This document shows, piece after piece, positions 10,424 through 22,358 of a DNA stretch of 64,000 bases (position 1 is the first letter of the stretch; each line of letters opens with the position of its first letter). The position numbers and the translations under genes are program-made. Where the stretch lies: positions 1-64,000 of the forward strand of contig JAAAJB010000001.1 of the NCBI GenBank assembly GCA_016098155.1, read 5' to 3'. The DNA is from Actinomortierella ambigua. Lineage: Eukaryota > Mortierellomycota > Mortierellomycetes > Mortierellales > Mortierellaceae. The notes beneath the pieces are model-generated. The model had not been told where the DNA came from. It was given only the letters and a program-made list of their open reading frames with translations, and did no database searches.

Positions 10424-12148
10424 TTAAAGATGTTCGCGCAACAAAGTGGCTAACCGCTCCAAACCGGTATCCATCGCCTCCTCTGAGACATTGGAGAAGG
10501 ACGCACGCACATATGTCGAAGGACCCTTTGGGTTTGCAAAAAACTCAATGCCCGGCACAAGCAAGACTAAGCGCTCGGGAGCCTTGTTCAGGATGAGATC
10601 GAACGAGTCTGGGATGCCCTTGAGGTTGAACCAGACAAACATGCCAGCATCGGGCTCAACCCACTCTGCTAATCCGCCAAGGTGCTTGCGGGCATACTTG
10701 CAGAACAACTGGCAACGCTCCTCGTAGAACCGGGCTACAGTGCGGGTGTGCTCCAAGAAGCGCTGGTGACCCCATTTGTCCAGGAGTGTGTACGCAATCG
10801 CCTGAGAGACACTCGACGGCTGCAGGTTGCTGGTTTGTGTGACGAGGTTGAGCACCTGGACCAGTTCGGCAGGGCCCGTGCACCAGCCGATGCGGAGACC
10901 CGACGACAGAATCTTGGACACACTGTCGAATCGGAGCACACGACCATCCACGTCCATCGACAAGTACGAGGGTGTTCGCTCGTTAAAAGACAAGTAGTAG
11001 TAAGGGTCATCCTCCACAATGATCAGATCATGCTCCCGCGCAATGTCGTAAATCTCGCGCTTTCGCTCCAAAGGTTGCGAACAGCCTGTCGGGTTACCGC
11101 CCACGGGAACTGTGTACAGGAACTTGGGCTTGCGCTTTTCGACTGGCCACTCATCCAGCAACTTGCGCAGCTTGGCGGGAACAATTCCTTGTCCATCGAG
11201 CTCCACATCTATGAAAACAAAGAGTGCCATTCGATGGAAGGGGGAAGGGAGAGACTCGTTAGGCTGCATCACCCATCAAAGGTCACTACACAAGGATTTT
11301 CCCACGATAAACGATACTGTTTCCGTATGAGGGAGAGATCTATTACCAACAAGTTCACATGGCTGGTGGCGCAGGAAAGCAAGGACACCAACATAGCCAG
11401 GCGATTCAAAGAGGACCGAGTCGCCAGGACTAATCATCATAGACAAGGCTTTTGTCAGCACATCCTGCGAGCCTGACCCGATGGAAACAGCAAAGTCCCT
11501 TGGTGGCGCATGCTCCAGTTTTTGCAACTCCTTGAGCCACGACGCCAATTGAGGCATGCCATCCTGAGTAGAGCGAAAATGGGGGAGGAAGAATAAAGAT
11601 GAATCATAGTTGTCAGCCCCACAGCTTCGCAATAGTATGTCTCATGTTGTGCCACAACCCCGCATAACTGCGCGTTTTTTTTTTTTTTTTTTTGGCTCTC
11701 CGTACCGAAGGGCCGTATGTAAGAGCGTCGGCAAGCACGTCTTTGTCAATGTCGAGAGACTCGCCGTTCTTAAGCTGGATGCTGATACCCTCAAAGGGAA
11801 ATAGGTCCGGGTTGGGTGCGCCTGCGCCGAATGAGATCTACAAGGGAGAAGGATGTGTTCTTCAGGTAAGCCTCTTCTTGCACTGGTGCTTTCTGGTTGA
11901 CGTAGGTAGGTTTTCACTCATGGATTGCATAGAGGGTCATACCATCCCAGGGATCTTGGTCAAGGGGATCAGTCGACGAACTAGGTGGGTTTGCAGATCA
12001 TGGCAGGCGGTGAGTTAGCCTGAGAAAAGTTCAAGGAATAAATTCCTGAGAAGAAAAAAGAAGAATATGCCTTACTAGCGCTTGGCTTTCTCGCCTTGGA
12101 CGTCTCGCTGAGCACAGCGGAATAGTCAACAGTCTTGGGCGTGAGCAT
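10424..12148 (-). CDS. PLP-dependent aminotransferase (ARO8/AADAT-like, fold type I)
   Basis: Five exons: 12076-12148, 11943-11980, 11706-11837, 11347-11563 and 10424-11208 (414 aa). All introns (95-142 nt) have GTAAGG/GTATGA/GTACGG/GTAATA donors and agree in phase. Joined motifs match class I/II aminotransferases: 'KIPGM|ISFGAGAPNPDLFPF' at the N-terminus, 'GSGSQDVLTKAL', 'GNPTG' and 'VEDDPYYYL'. The PLP-binding lysine is in 'DSVSKILSSGLRIGW' (about residue 252), and the phosphate/substrate Arg is in the C-terminal 'TYVRASFS'. The branch is that of 2-aminoadipate/kynurenine/aromatic amino-acid aminotransferases. Substrate choice between aromatic amino acids and alpha-aminoadipate (lysine pathway) cannot be decided from sequence. 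There is no targeting peptide, so it is probably cytosolic. Confidence 0.9.
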
Positions 12149-12349
12149 TGTTGCAGTGAATGAGAAGGGTAGAATGGAGGAGCAATGTTGAAAAAATTGC
12201 GGGGTGCTCCTGCGCAAAGGTCCCTTCTGACGGTTACAATGTCTCAGGGTCGAGTTTAAGGTTCGCGGAGCGATTTGTGACTCCACAAAAGAAAGATGGA
12301 ATCACATCAATCAATCTGGGCAAAGAAAAATCACATATGTTTATATTCT

Positions 12350-14692
12350 CTATTCTTCCTTCTGCTTCTCGTTGTCTTTCACCCTTTCCTGCTTCAGTTT
12401 CTTGATCTCGCGCAAGAGCGCCATCACTAGCGGCACCGAGATGGGCACAAATAGCGGCATGTAGATGGCATACTTGTGTTCGTCGGGGAAGTAGAGCATC
12501 GACACCATCGTCGGATCAAAGAACGCAGCTTCGGACCGCACAAGGGCCTCCTTGGACTTGGCCAATGCCTGTCGGTAACCTTGGTCGGGCTGATGGAGCT
12601 GCTGGCACGCAGAAATGAGATCCTTTAGCGCCCCTGTCACCTCATCTTGAAGATGATCCAAGACCACCATGTTGGTCGTGCTCTTCACCAGACGAGCCAG
12701 TGAAGCCAGCGTGCTGGACGAGTCGACAATATTCTCCGCAATGCGGCGTCGCATGACATGATCCAGCTCCCACATGGTTGGCTTGCGGCTCTTGTGGTGT
12801 GATTTGTGAAAGGTGACGGGGAATGCTGCTGCGAGGCGTCCGTTCTTTGGATGGGCTAGATCCGGGAAACCCAACAGTTCTCGCAGTTGCGAGAGCATCG
12901 TACCGATGACAGGCTCAAGCTCCGCCTTTGAGATGGTCGCAGTAGGAGATGATTGACTGTCGCTTCTGTGGTTGAGGATCGCAATACCGCCCCAGCGGGG
13001 AATAAGGAAGGCATTAGATGCCAGGTTGTTTCCCTCTGCATCACGAACCACCAGAGGCTGGTCCTTTGGCGAAGGAACATATAGGAGAAAGTTGAGCGAT
13101 GGATATGTTGACACAGTCGACGCTAAAATCGGAAACAAATAGGAAATAGAGCGAATGAATATACCACATCTCCCTGCAAATAAACTTTTTCAAATGCTTA
13201 CACGATTTCATCCATCCTCACTCACCAAGGCTCCATTCGGCTGTGTTGATGAAATTCGGTAACGACTCGGGCATAAGATAATACTCCCGACGGCTAGCAT
13301 CCAGCGCAGGTGCAGCTGTGAGTGTAGCATAATGCTGTACTTGAGTTTCGATAACAAACTCTGAAATATCGGCGATGCTCCGCACAAAAGGCTTCACTTG
13401 ATCTAATTCAAGGAACAGCGACTTGCGATTAGTTCTCCACATCCTTTGTATACGTAATAAAAATGCTCATCTTTGACAGAGCTCTCTAACCTTTAATGGC
13501 TGCTTGAATCTCCCAGTCGCGAACATTGTTGTTTGCGTCACCACTGAAAAGACTGAGGGTAAGTTGGTATCCTGGTGCGTACTTCATAGCCCGGAGCTCA
13601 TCACGGTCGCGCTGTGGAGCGTCGCTCGTGTTGAAAAGTTTGTGGATCGCCTCACGCTCAGATCCAAAGAGTAAGACGAGCAACTGAGCTGTCGCGTCAA
13701 TAATATGGGCTAGCGAAGAGACGAAGGGAAAGGGAGCCGAAGCCCTGTTAGTTCAACAGAAGGAAAACTTCCGCACTGCATGACAAACCAGCCTGGCTGT
13801 TCTCCAAGTCAAGGAGATACCTTTATCCCAATCCTTTATCCTGAGAACGCCAACTCTGTCTGTGTGAATAACGGCCTCTGTCGTGCTACCAGACTGAACG
13901 AAGAAGTTGTACAATCCATGTGTATTAGGTAACTCTGTTGTCGAAAAAAAAATAGAAAAGAAATAAAATATGAGAGTAAGTACGCGATTAGGTTAATTCA
14001 TTGGGATCAGCGCAAGTCAGGACCACATGTATCTCTCACTCTTTATCTCTTTCTCGATCGGCTCGACCCAGGAGTTCGTGTTGAGGACAAGATTGAGCTC
14101 GCCAACAGAACCCTGGGAAGATGATCCGATAACGGAGAGGAAGCGCGTCTGAATCTCCTGGAGATCCTGGTCATTGAGGGATTGATCTGGCGAGATGTGA
14201 ATATTTGCTTTAAGCGAGAACTTTGGCGAGCAGCTCTAGAGTGTTTCCCATTGCAAGATACGACACAAAGACAACGAGGAAGAAGAAGGGAGCTGTCAGT
14301 GTTTGACCTCTAACTAAGAATTACGGATGTCTTAGGTGACGACGATCCGTTCCTGAGTCGAGCCAGTCATACTACAAGAGTCGAGGAAAGAGCATACCTT
14401 CCAGCTGGTCCACTGTTCGATCTCATCAAAAGGGAGCTGTGCTCTGTACACGCGCGTGGTCTTCCACCAGAGTGGTAGGCCAAGCAGGACAACTGACCAA
14501 ACAGCGAACAACACGAGTCGACGTGTCCTGTCTGCCAGCAATGGAGATGCACAGGGTAGAGATGAAGTAAGAAGGAGTATTGTCAAGAGAATGTCAGCAC
14601 AATGTCAAGGTGGCCGTGCCCACATCTGTCACTATGAACGACTCTTCGAGAATGGTTGTACCGATGGATGCTTTTGACTGGTCGTTCAACAT
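12350..14692 (-). CDS. GPI17: GPI transamidase subunit PIG-S/Gpi17
   Basis: Seven exons: 14662-14692, 14398-14531, 14040-14235, 13821-13934, 13491-13709, 13226-13402 and 12350-13122 (547 aa; human PIG-S is 555). An N-terminal membrane segment (about residues 15-35, 'LVLFAVWSVVLLGLPLWW') and a C-terminal one ('YAIYMPLFVPISVPLVMALL') flank a luminal domain. The most conserved stretch is 'YPSLNFLLYVPSPKDQ' followed by 'NAFLIPRWGGIAILN', with 'TWELD'-like 'MWELDHVMRRRIAENIV' further on. PIG-S is an ER-membrane subunit of the complex that replaces the C-terminal signal of precursor proteins with a GPI anchor. The first exon (Met-Leu-Asn-Asp...) and the 13710-13820 intron were chosen from phase and splice consensus. 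The other junctions are supported by family similarity. Confidence 0.88.
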
Positions 14693-14893
14693 GGGGATGA
14701 TGCATCTAAAAAAAGAAGCGACAGGAACAAGTACTTCAAGAATTACACAAGCAAGTCACAATGGGAGAGGGCACGGATCCCCCTCAAAAAAAAAATCTCA
14801 TCAACTTGAACACAAGTCGTTTATTATTCACGCAAAAGAAAAAAAAATGGGGCGGAAAAGAGATACAAGGAAAAAATGCTCACGATGACAGCA

Positions 14894-15946
14894 CTAGAGT
14901 CGCAACCATTCCAAAAGCTGTGGGTCACCCTGGTGGCGAAGGGAAGAGTGGACGAAGGGGAGCTGGCTGTCATCGCCGTCGAACATTTGCTCATCGAACG
15001 TGGGCCCATAGTCAGCAAAGGCAAGCTTCTTGGGCGAGGTGAAGTACCACATCAAGTCTGAGACGCTCGTCATTGACTTTGTTGTCTTCTCAGCAAGGCC
15101 CTCGGCATGAAGAGCCATGAACTTTTGGTCGACCTCGAGCTCGATGTATGTAATGTGCGCCTGCTGGTCGGGCACCGTGACCCACTTGAAGAGGATGGCA
15201 GTGTCCAGCGTAAGCTCGAGCGTGAGCATGCGCACCATCACCTTGTTCTTGGGGCGACGGGGAGCGTCGGGCTTGTGGGGAGGGCGGCGACCACCACCAC
15301 CACCACCGCCACCGCCACCGCCAAAGAAGAAACCATCGTCACCCATAGGCATCTCGGGCTTATCAACGATGAGCAAAGAGAGAGTAAAGACCTTGAGATC
15401 GCGATTGTCATTGTAATCGGGGATCATGCCAGCGACCTCCCTGGCGAGAACTTCGCAATCGGGGATATGGTCAATGCGTTGCTTGAGCTGCTCCTCGAGC
15501 TTCTCTCGCCCGCCTTCGAGCTTGATATCACCCGCCATGGGTGGCGAGCCCATGGGGAAGCCCTTGAACCTGACGATGGAGTACTTCCAGTCCTTGTAGA
15601 CCTCGTTCAGCTCGGCGGGCGAGGCATTGTGAGGCGAGAATTTGACATCCTCGCTAATGTAGCGGATGATCGAAGAGGCAGCAGTGGCATGGTTCACAGG
15701 GTTCTTATAGATCTCGAGAGGCGTCACCCCTGGTTCAGTGGTGTCTTTGCCCAAAAAGATGCCTCTCGATAAGACGGCATTACCACGGGCAAGCGCCACG
15801 GCGGCTACATAGGACAGGGAGCGAAAAATCAGTGCACATGAGCCGTCAAGGTTCCTCACGCGTGGTGTGATACAGTTCTAGTGGGTGCGTGGTAGTAAAG
15901 TGGTATTCTTACCGCAGGCGAGGACGAGAATGGATTTGATGATCAT
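14894..15946 (-). CDS. Secreted protein of unknown family, paralog 1
   Basis: Exons 15913-15946 and 14894-15804 (314 aa). The 34-nt first exon encodes the start of a signal peptide ('MIIKSILVLACAAVALARG'). The intron (108 nt, GTAAGA..TATGTAG) is in phase 1. No domain is recognised. The body is a mixed alpha/beta-looking sequence with 'VLSRGIFLGKDTTE', 'NPVNHATAASSIIR', and near the C-terminus 'SDLMWYFTSPKK', all shared with the adjacent paralog. It has a run of 11 glycines at about residue 190, followed by 'RRPPHKPDAPRRPKNK', absent from the paralog. The C-terminal ~45 residues are also unique. The product is probably secreted. Function is unknown; being a lineage-expanded secreted pair suggests a role at the cell surface or outside, but this is inference. 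Confidence 0.8.
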
Positions 15947-16676
15947 TGTCAAAGGGGGCGGAGAGGGGGTGGCGAAGAGAAAGAGTCCAGTAAGAGGATG
16001 GGGCACAAAGAAAGAAGACGGGTGGTAGATTTTTTATACAGAAAGGAAAGGAAAAAGGAGTGCAGTTCCCACGAAAATACTAGGGGGGAGAGGGGGAAAG
16101 AGAGGGGGAGAGCTAAGAGAGGGAGGAATAGGTGCACGATAACGCGCGTGGGAACTACAATGCCAAGCGCCTATCGCGATGCATGAAAATAGAAACAAAG
16201 TGCGCTCAAGTCCAAATGTTGGAGAGATGTCATTTCGTCGTCATATGCTGATTTCACATAGACCATGACCCATATGCGTTGCTGTTGTGTGTGTGAATGT
16301 GTGTGAATGAGGGAGAGGAGAGAGGAGAGAGGAGAGAGAGAGAGGACATCAACGAGAAGCTCAGAATAGAACTCCCCCCCCCTCTCTCCCACTGATGTAA
16401 ACACCATCCTTCATTCGTACCAAAGCCAGAGGATACCTTTTACGCGAATTAGCCAATAGAGGGAGTGGCGGTCTTGGAGTAAGACGCGTGAGAACAAGCT
16501 ACATAGCCAATCGCAAACCTCATCAGTCGTCATACGCGTCCCATTTGCATTTATTCCCGCATAAGCGGAAATGAAGTAACAAAAAAGCAAGAAAACACAT
16601 TGCTACATGCTGGAGCACAGGGCCTGTGAACACTGGAGTAATAATAATAAAAAAAAAGATATGGGGAGAGCTACAC
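15947..16676. repeat. Intergenic spacer with GT and GA microsatellites
   Basis: Between the two secreted paralogs. It contains a purine-rich 'ggagagg' stretch near 16080-16125, a short (TG)n near 16285-16305 and a (GA)n stretch about 16310-16345. It includes the promoter of paralog 1 and the 3' flank of paralog 2. No gene is seen. Confidence 0.6.
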
Positions 16677-17564
16677 TTAGAATCCATCGATCCACTGGGA
16701 AAAACGATCTTGGTTGAGACACTCAAGATCCAAATCTTCCTTCTTGGGGGAAGTCAGCATCCACATAAACTCGCTAACAAGAGTCTTTGGCATTGCCTTG
16801 GCCAAGGTTTGGGCATTGCGCTGCATAAAATCCTTGTCCACCTTCATCTCAACTAGCTTGAGGCGAATCGTCTGGTCAGGGATTGAGACCTTCTTGGAGA
16901 ACATGCTCGACTCGAGCTCAATGAGCAGTTCGACCAGGCGCACCATCACCTCTTGCGAGTTCTTGGGCTTTTCGATGACCATCACGCTCAGGACAAACTC
17001 TTTAAGAGACCGATCTTCGAGCTTCTCCGGGATCAAATCAATAAACTCAAAGGCAACATCCGTAGCATGGGGCACCGACAAGGCCGTCAGACCGCGCTGG
17101 AGGGCCTTGCCGAGCTTCCCTGCCTCGCCCTCCATGACGACATCCTCGGGTCGAGGGCGTCTGGTCATTTTGAAGCCAGGAAACTGAATGACTGTATCCT
17201 TCCATCTGTCAAAGCTGCCGCATAGCTCGGCAGGACCCATCTTGTGGGGTAAGAAGAAAGTGCGCTCAGCTTGACGCCGGATCACAGACGCAGCAGCAGT
17301 GGCATGGTTCATCGGATTACGAAAGACCTCGATCGGGGACGCATTCTTCTCAGTAGTGTCGACACCAACGAACACTCCGCGACTCAAGACGGCATCGCGG
17401 GCAAAGGCCACGGAAGCTAGAGAAAAAGAGCAGGGGAAGAAAGGGGTAAGGAAGGGGAGGCTAGAAAATATCGCGCAAGGCTTACATAGGTTGAAGCAAA
17501 CTATAGTATGGGTTGGTGTGGTTAACGTACTCAAGATAAGAACAAGGGTCGACTTGATCAGCAT
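16677..17564 (-). CDS. Secreted protein of unknown family, paralog 2
   Basis: Exons 17531-17564 and 16677-17416 (257 aa). The first exon is again 34 nt and phase 1, as in paralog 1, and codes 'MLIKSTLVLIL' of a signal peptide. After the 114-nt intron (GTACGT..TCTCTAG) the frame reads 'TSVAFARDAVLSRGVF'. Shared blocks with paralog 1 include 'DTTEKNASPIEVFRNPMNHA' and 'EFMWMLTSPKKED'. It lacks the poly-Gly insert and the longer tail. The pair is in direct tandem on the minus strand, 730 bp apart, the hallmark of a local gene duplication. No known domain, catalytic motif or cysteine pattern is visible. Secretion is inferred from the leader. Confidence 0.8.
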   Translation of the reverse strand: MLIKSTLVLILSTLTTPTHTIVCFNLCKPCAIFSSLPFLTPFFPCSFSLASVAFARDAVLSRGVFVGVDTTEKNASPIEVFRNPMNHATAAASVIRRQAERTFFLPHKMGPAELCGSFDRWKDTVIQFPGFKMTRRPRPEDVVMEGEAGKLGKALQRGLTALSVPHATDVAFEFIDLIPEKLEDRSLKEFVLSVMVIEKPKNSQEVMVRLVELLIELESSMFSKKVSIPDQTIRLKLVEMKVDKDFMQRNAQTLAKAMPKTLVSEFMWMLTSPKKEDLDLECLNQDRFSQWIDGF

Positions 17565-17860
17565 TTGGGAGGAAGGGTGTATTGAAATGGAAGGTAACAG
17601 TGTAGCTGTTGAGTCTTGGTTCGAGTGTCAACCCCAAAGTCTTTTATGTCGGGCCTTCCAGAGATTTTCTCACGCGCTGGGGGAAAAGTAATGGTAGACT
17701 ATATTTTGGATTTGAATGTGTATGCTTGAATTTACGTAACACAAGGGTTTGGTCAACCACCTTCTTTATCCACTTTTCAAAGTTCGCCTCTCAAAACCAG
17801 TAAAGCCTCGAGTCGACTAGAATAGTCTGACACTGAATGGGCTCCCACCACGCGTGCTAT

Positions 17861-17925
17861 GATGGAGATGCGGAGAGGGAAAACTGCGATATTACCACTT
17901 TTTTTGCGATCCCCGCATCTCCATC
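17861..17925. repeat. Inverted repeat (13-bp arms)
   Basis: Perfect 13-bp arms 'gatggagatgcgg' (17861-17873) and 'ccgcatctccatc' (17913-17925) are separated by 39 bp containing a T run. It could form a hairpin on transcription. Role unknown. Confidence 0.6.
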
Positions 17926-20685
17926 GCAGGTGGACTGAAAAAAAAAACAAGTAGAACGTCAACCCAAACTAGCTCGACCACACCGTGGTTCACCATCCAC
18001 AAGCAAATTCACACGAGTTTCAGATCTTAGCAACTATGAAATCGCCTCCTAACAGCACCAATTTGTGCGTGCATCTTGCCAACACGCGTATGTACATTGT
18101 GGTATGGTCCAATGGGGTACATATTTTGCCACCAACGTCTCCTATTTCTCCACTTCCTATACCCCTGATTATACGAAAACCACGCACAAAACGCGTGCTT
18201 TTATTATAGTCGATTGGGAACAGCACTTATGGATCATGTCGGTGTTTTAGCAAGCTGGGGAGGGTAGGAGGCTCAAAGTTGGCATGTATTGGTTTGACTG
18301 ATCACTACTGGGTCCGTAAATGCCATTCGCCCAAATTATTGGTTTCCACAATTCCTTTGCAGTTCAAACACACTGGCGAGGCTGTCTCTGACGAGTGTGA
18401 GAAAACAGATGAAATCGAGGTTTGCCGAGGATGATAAAGGTCTATGAGAGTAAATCCGGAAATAGGGGTACTCATAGTCGAGACATAAACGATTGCCTGT
18501 CTGCCTATTCAGCGAATGTCGGTAGGAAGACAAAGTGAGAGAGATCGATCAGCGACATACATGCACACTATGCATTCAGCCAATCCCACAACACTCTGAT
18601 AAATAAGGCAGCTGTACATTCGAGAACAGATGACGGCCATTGAGAAATTGGGCCGCTGTATTTGTATGCCTTAGGTTTTCAGCTGCTTCCACTTCATACT
18701 ACCTTGAGCTACCACCACGCGTCTCTCTTTCTTGTTAGTCAACCCACTAATACTTGAGCAATTGTACATGGCATGGTTGCAGATGTCTCCCACGATTAGC
18801 TCTTCCGTACAGTTCGAGCGACGCGATCAGCTATGTCAGGAGTTGGCTTGTAGGCGCGCAAGGAATTGAGGGGCATTTTGTGGTGCTCTTTACATGGAGT
18901 TGCGGTAAGGCCTGTGCGCGCATGGCCGAAAATCTATTTGAGAAATACAAAAACTTTCCCCAACCCCTATATGCGCATGTTTGTGTTTGTGACCGAACCC
19001 ACCTCTGGGAAAGAGGAGGTCAGAGCGCAAAGCGCGCCCTCAAAATCTGAGATCAAAATTAGTCGCAGGGGCACAATCCATAAAAGGCGCCAAGTAACAG
19101 AAGTGCTCGAGTAACAGCGTGCGAAACCCAAGTTGTCTTGACTTGCATAGGATTGAAACTTTGGATTGGGTCTTGACACTCTCATCCTGGGTAGAGTCTG
19201 CCACTATAAATTGCGATGACCTAGCGAAGCTACTGGACCCAGCCTCTCGTCCGCTCAGATTTCTGAGAGCTTCTGACCTTTATGGCGTAATGATGCGACT
19301 AGCTCTCTTTGTTTGTCGCGGAGAAGCGTGTCTCAGTAACAATGCGTTTCTCGGCAACAGATTGTTCAGTACGTACGTACAAGTCAAATATGGTAGGCAG
19401 GTCTGCAGCTTTGGAGGGCAGGGGGTGGGGAAAAAAGTGTTGCCCACCAAGCAAACTGCACTGGATTGTGTGTTCTCTCGTTCGGAGAAACCCTAAACAC
19501 ACACGAAGCTTCATCAGCCTCACTGATACTGCCGCATCACGACTTCCAGCGCCTTCGTTATCATTCTTTATACCATAATATTTTTCCGTTTCTCACACAA
19601 CAGAAGTTTCCAAACTCCATTGCCGCTAGTTTCCATATTTACTATCGTCCTTCATAATCGAAATCTCGAGACCACTAACCACGCACATGTACACGCTTGT
19701 TTCGACTCCATTGTCTATTTGACATTGCCCAGTGTGACCTTCTGACAAGGACAGGTGGCCTCCTTGTATGCCTCAATGCCCTTCGCCTTGCATGTTGTCC
19801 TCCTTTCCTTATTGGACATTCAGGTGGGGGTGACGTTATAGTTGCACTTTTTGTTGATGTTTTTGAGTGCTATTGATTGCCGTTTGGATGGTGACTTTGG
19901 TGTGTAGTCCTCATCATCGCACTCCTTGAGTTGATCCATAATCAACTCCCTTCTTCGCGCCTGCTTATTGGGTGAGTCAGCACAAGGAGATCCTATTTCA
20001 CTGTATGTCTGTGATAAAAAAAACATATCAACGCATATCACGCATTACACCCCGTCTCTGCAAGCATCTATGACCGATGGGTGCGGTATCGAACGTTCCT
20101 TTCGCTGCTTCGCTACGTCAAGAGCGACGTTGCAAGGCCAGTCTGTTTCATATTCAAAAAGTACGTGCCATGCTGCTGGAAGAAGACTGGAAGGGGTACA
20201 ACCTTAAGCGGAGCCGTACAACCTCTGGATACGACTAAAATCCCCAGCCACCCAGCTGCTGTGAAAAAACAGCCGCAGCTGTGCAGGCATGCTGCCAACG
20301 TTTTTGCGGCACCAGATGACTGGTGTTGTACCAGCCGCAGGATCGCGGCGGAGATCATTTGAGGCCGGTTGGCATTGCGCGAAAGCTTAACAGCTTTGTG
20401 CCTGCCCTACATACCCAACACGGACCCAGTGTACTCTCACTCCGAGGCAACCTTGGCGGAAATCGACCCTGACATCCCCCACCCTCACCACACCTGTCAG
20501 TCAATTCACCATAGCTCCGCCACAGCTCCTGGTCAAAAGCTACTGTCCCTTTGCCATGAAGTATGGAGGGTGGGCAACGAGTCGGCGCGGTGAAGACACT
20601 CCAATGCATAAGAGGACAACCGAGTGGCGTTGGTGGCGGAGTCCAATAAACAATCTGGAGTCCGAGGGACAGACACAATTGACAG

Positions 20686-20755
20686 CCAGCCAGCCAGCCA
20701 GCCAGCCAGAGTCAGTCAGCCGCGCTGTCGGGGGCGAGAGAGAGAGAGAGAGAGA
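20686..20755. repeat. (CAGC)n and (GA)n microsatellites before panC
   Basis: Five to six copies of 'cagc/ccag' around 20690-20708, then nine GA dinucleotides at 20737-20754. They lie within 170 bp of the pantoate-ligase start codon, in the presumed promoter/5' UTR. Confidence 0.8.
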
Positions 20756-20852
20756 CTGATCTCTCTCGCACTCAACCATCGTCGCCCCACCCCTCCCCCC
20801 GCTTCTGCTGAATGTAATCGATTTCTCTTTCTTTTCTCATCTCCATTCCACT

Positions 20853-22358
20853 ATGCTTCCAACAACAATACATGCATCGCTGATTGCGCGTCCCTGCCTC
20901 CGCATCTTTCGCTCATCTACTAACCCGTCGTCCTCTTCCTTCCGTTGCCTCTCCTCTGTCGCGTCTCCCTCTTTCTCCACCCGCCCTCCCCTCCGCCAAC
21001 ACCACTACCTCCTCCAGAAGGGCCTTTCGTCCCCACTGCTGACCAACTCGGCTGTTCTGCGACAGCTCACATTACCGACTTTGGCTGTCCATCCTCAAAC
21101 TTCTCCATTCAGAATGAGTCACTCGACCTCTTCCGCAGCTGCAGGTGAGAAATGGTCACCTCCCCCTCCTCTTCCTTCCTTTTGTAAAACAGGCTCAACC
21201 CAAACGCGACTTGGGCACGGTCTAGTTTTCGAGCGCGGAAACGAAAAAAAAAAAATCCAATTGGAAGGGTCAATGGCATACTAACACATCATGGATGCTG
21301 TCTTCCACTAGGTGATATCCCTGTTTTCGATCGGATTGACGACTTTCGCGCCTGGCGCAGAGAGCAATTGAAGCAGAACAAGACTGTTGGATTTGTCCCC
21401 ACCATGGGTGCCCTGCATGAGGGACACCTTTCTCTCGGTATGAAAATGATCGCCAGGCAGGGGTATCGTATGACAGCAGATCGAAAAAAGAGGCAACTTG
21501 ATTGACCGATCCGGTTGCGTGGGGCGGGGGAAATCTTTTTTTTCTTTCACTCCAATAGTCAAAGCAGCCAAGGAAGAGTGCGATTCAGTGGTAGTCTCGA
21601 TCTTTGTCAACCCAGCTCAGTTTGCACCACACGAGGATCTGGACCAATACCCACGCACGTTCGACACCGACTATCAGTCGCTCGCCAGCACTGGGGCCTG
21701 TGCAGCCATCTTGCTGCCAAGGGTCAGCGAGATGTACCCGTCGGGCATCACTCTGGATCGATCGCAGCAGCGGGGCACATTTGTCGATGTGCTGGGCTTG
21801 TCACACCAGATGGAGGGAATCCCTCGCCCACACTTCTTCCGTGGCGTGGCCACCGTCGTCACCAAGCTGTTCAACATTGTGCAACCGGAGCGGGCGTATT
21901 TTGGACAAAAGGATGCCCAACAGTGTGTCGTCGTCCGCAACATGGTCAACGACCTGTTGTTGCCGATCCGCATGCGCTCCATCCCAACCTGCCGTGAAGC
22001 GGATGGCCTGGCCATGAGCTCGCGCAACCGATACTTGACCCCGGAGATGCGCAAGGTGGCCACGTTGTTGTACAGGGCACTGGGTGCGGCGCGACAGAGT
22101 GTTGTGGGATCAGGAAACAAAGAGCGCAAGCAGATCTTGGAGCCAGCCTATGGCATCATTGAGGAGGTTGTCCAGCAGGTCAAGGATCAACAGCTTGGCT
22201 TTGATGTTCGCCTGGACTATCTTTCGCTGGTCGATGTGGCCACGTTGACCGAGCTTGAGCAGTTGGAGGAATCCCAGCCAGCCATCCTCTCGGGTGCTGT
22301 CTATGTTGGCACGACGCGTCTCATTGATAACATCTTGTTGAATGCTGAGGAGCTTTAA
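20853..22358 (+). CDS. PAN6: Pantoate-beta-alanine ligase (pantothenate synthetase)
   Basis: Exons 20853-21144, 21312-21437 and 21559-22358 (405 aa). It catalyses the ATP-dependent condensation of pantoate and beta-alanine to pantothenate, the last step of vitamin B5 synthesis. The nucleotidyltransferase signature is clear: 'PTMGALHEGHLSL' (HIGH motif), 'FVNPAQF', 'AYFGQKDAQQ' and the KMSKS-like 'LAMSSRNRYL'. Both introns (167 and 121 nt) fall in phase 1 and join 'AAA|GDIPVF' and 'LSL|VKAAKEE'. The first ~95 residues precede the catalytic domain and are Ser/Arg/Pro-rich with almost no acids, so they may be an organellar presequence. A second in-frame Met at 21114 ('MSHSTSS') could start a form without it. 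Bacterial and yeast enzymes are about 280-310 aa, which matches the shorter form. Confidence 0.93.

Larger units (their letters stand above)
17565..20852. other. 3.3-kb gene-poor region
   Basis: No open frame on either strand shows a domain, signal peptide or convincing splice pattern; the longest (125 codons, from 19119 +) has no recognisable features. It includes an inverted repeat (17861-17925), a GTACGTACGTAC palindrome near 19371-19382, and the repeats just upstream of the pantoate-ligase gene. It may hold non-coding transcripts or decayed sequence. Confidence 0.5.

Noticed and set aside
15107..15772. 221-codon plus-strand frame opposite secreted paralog 1
   Set aside because: It mirrors the codon bias of the minus-strand gene, which has a signal peptide, an intron and a paralog; the plus frame has none.
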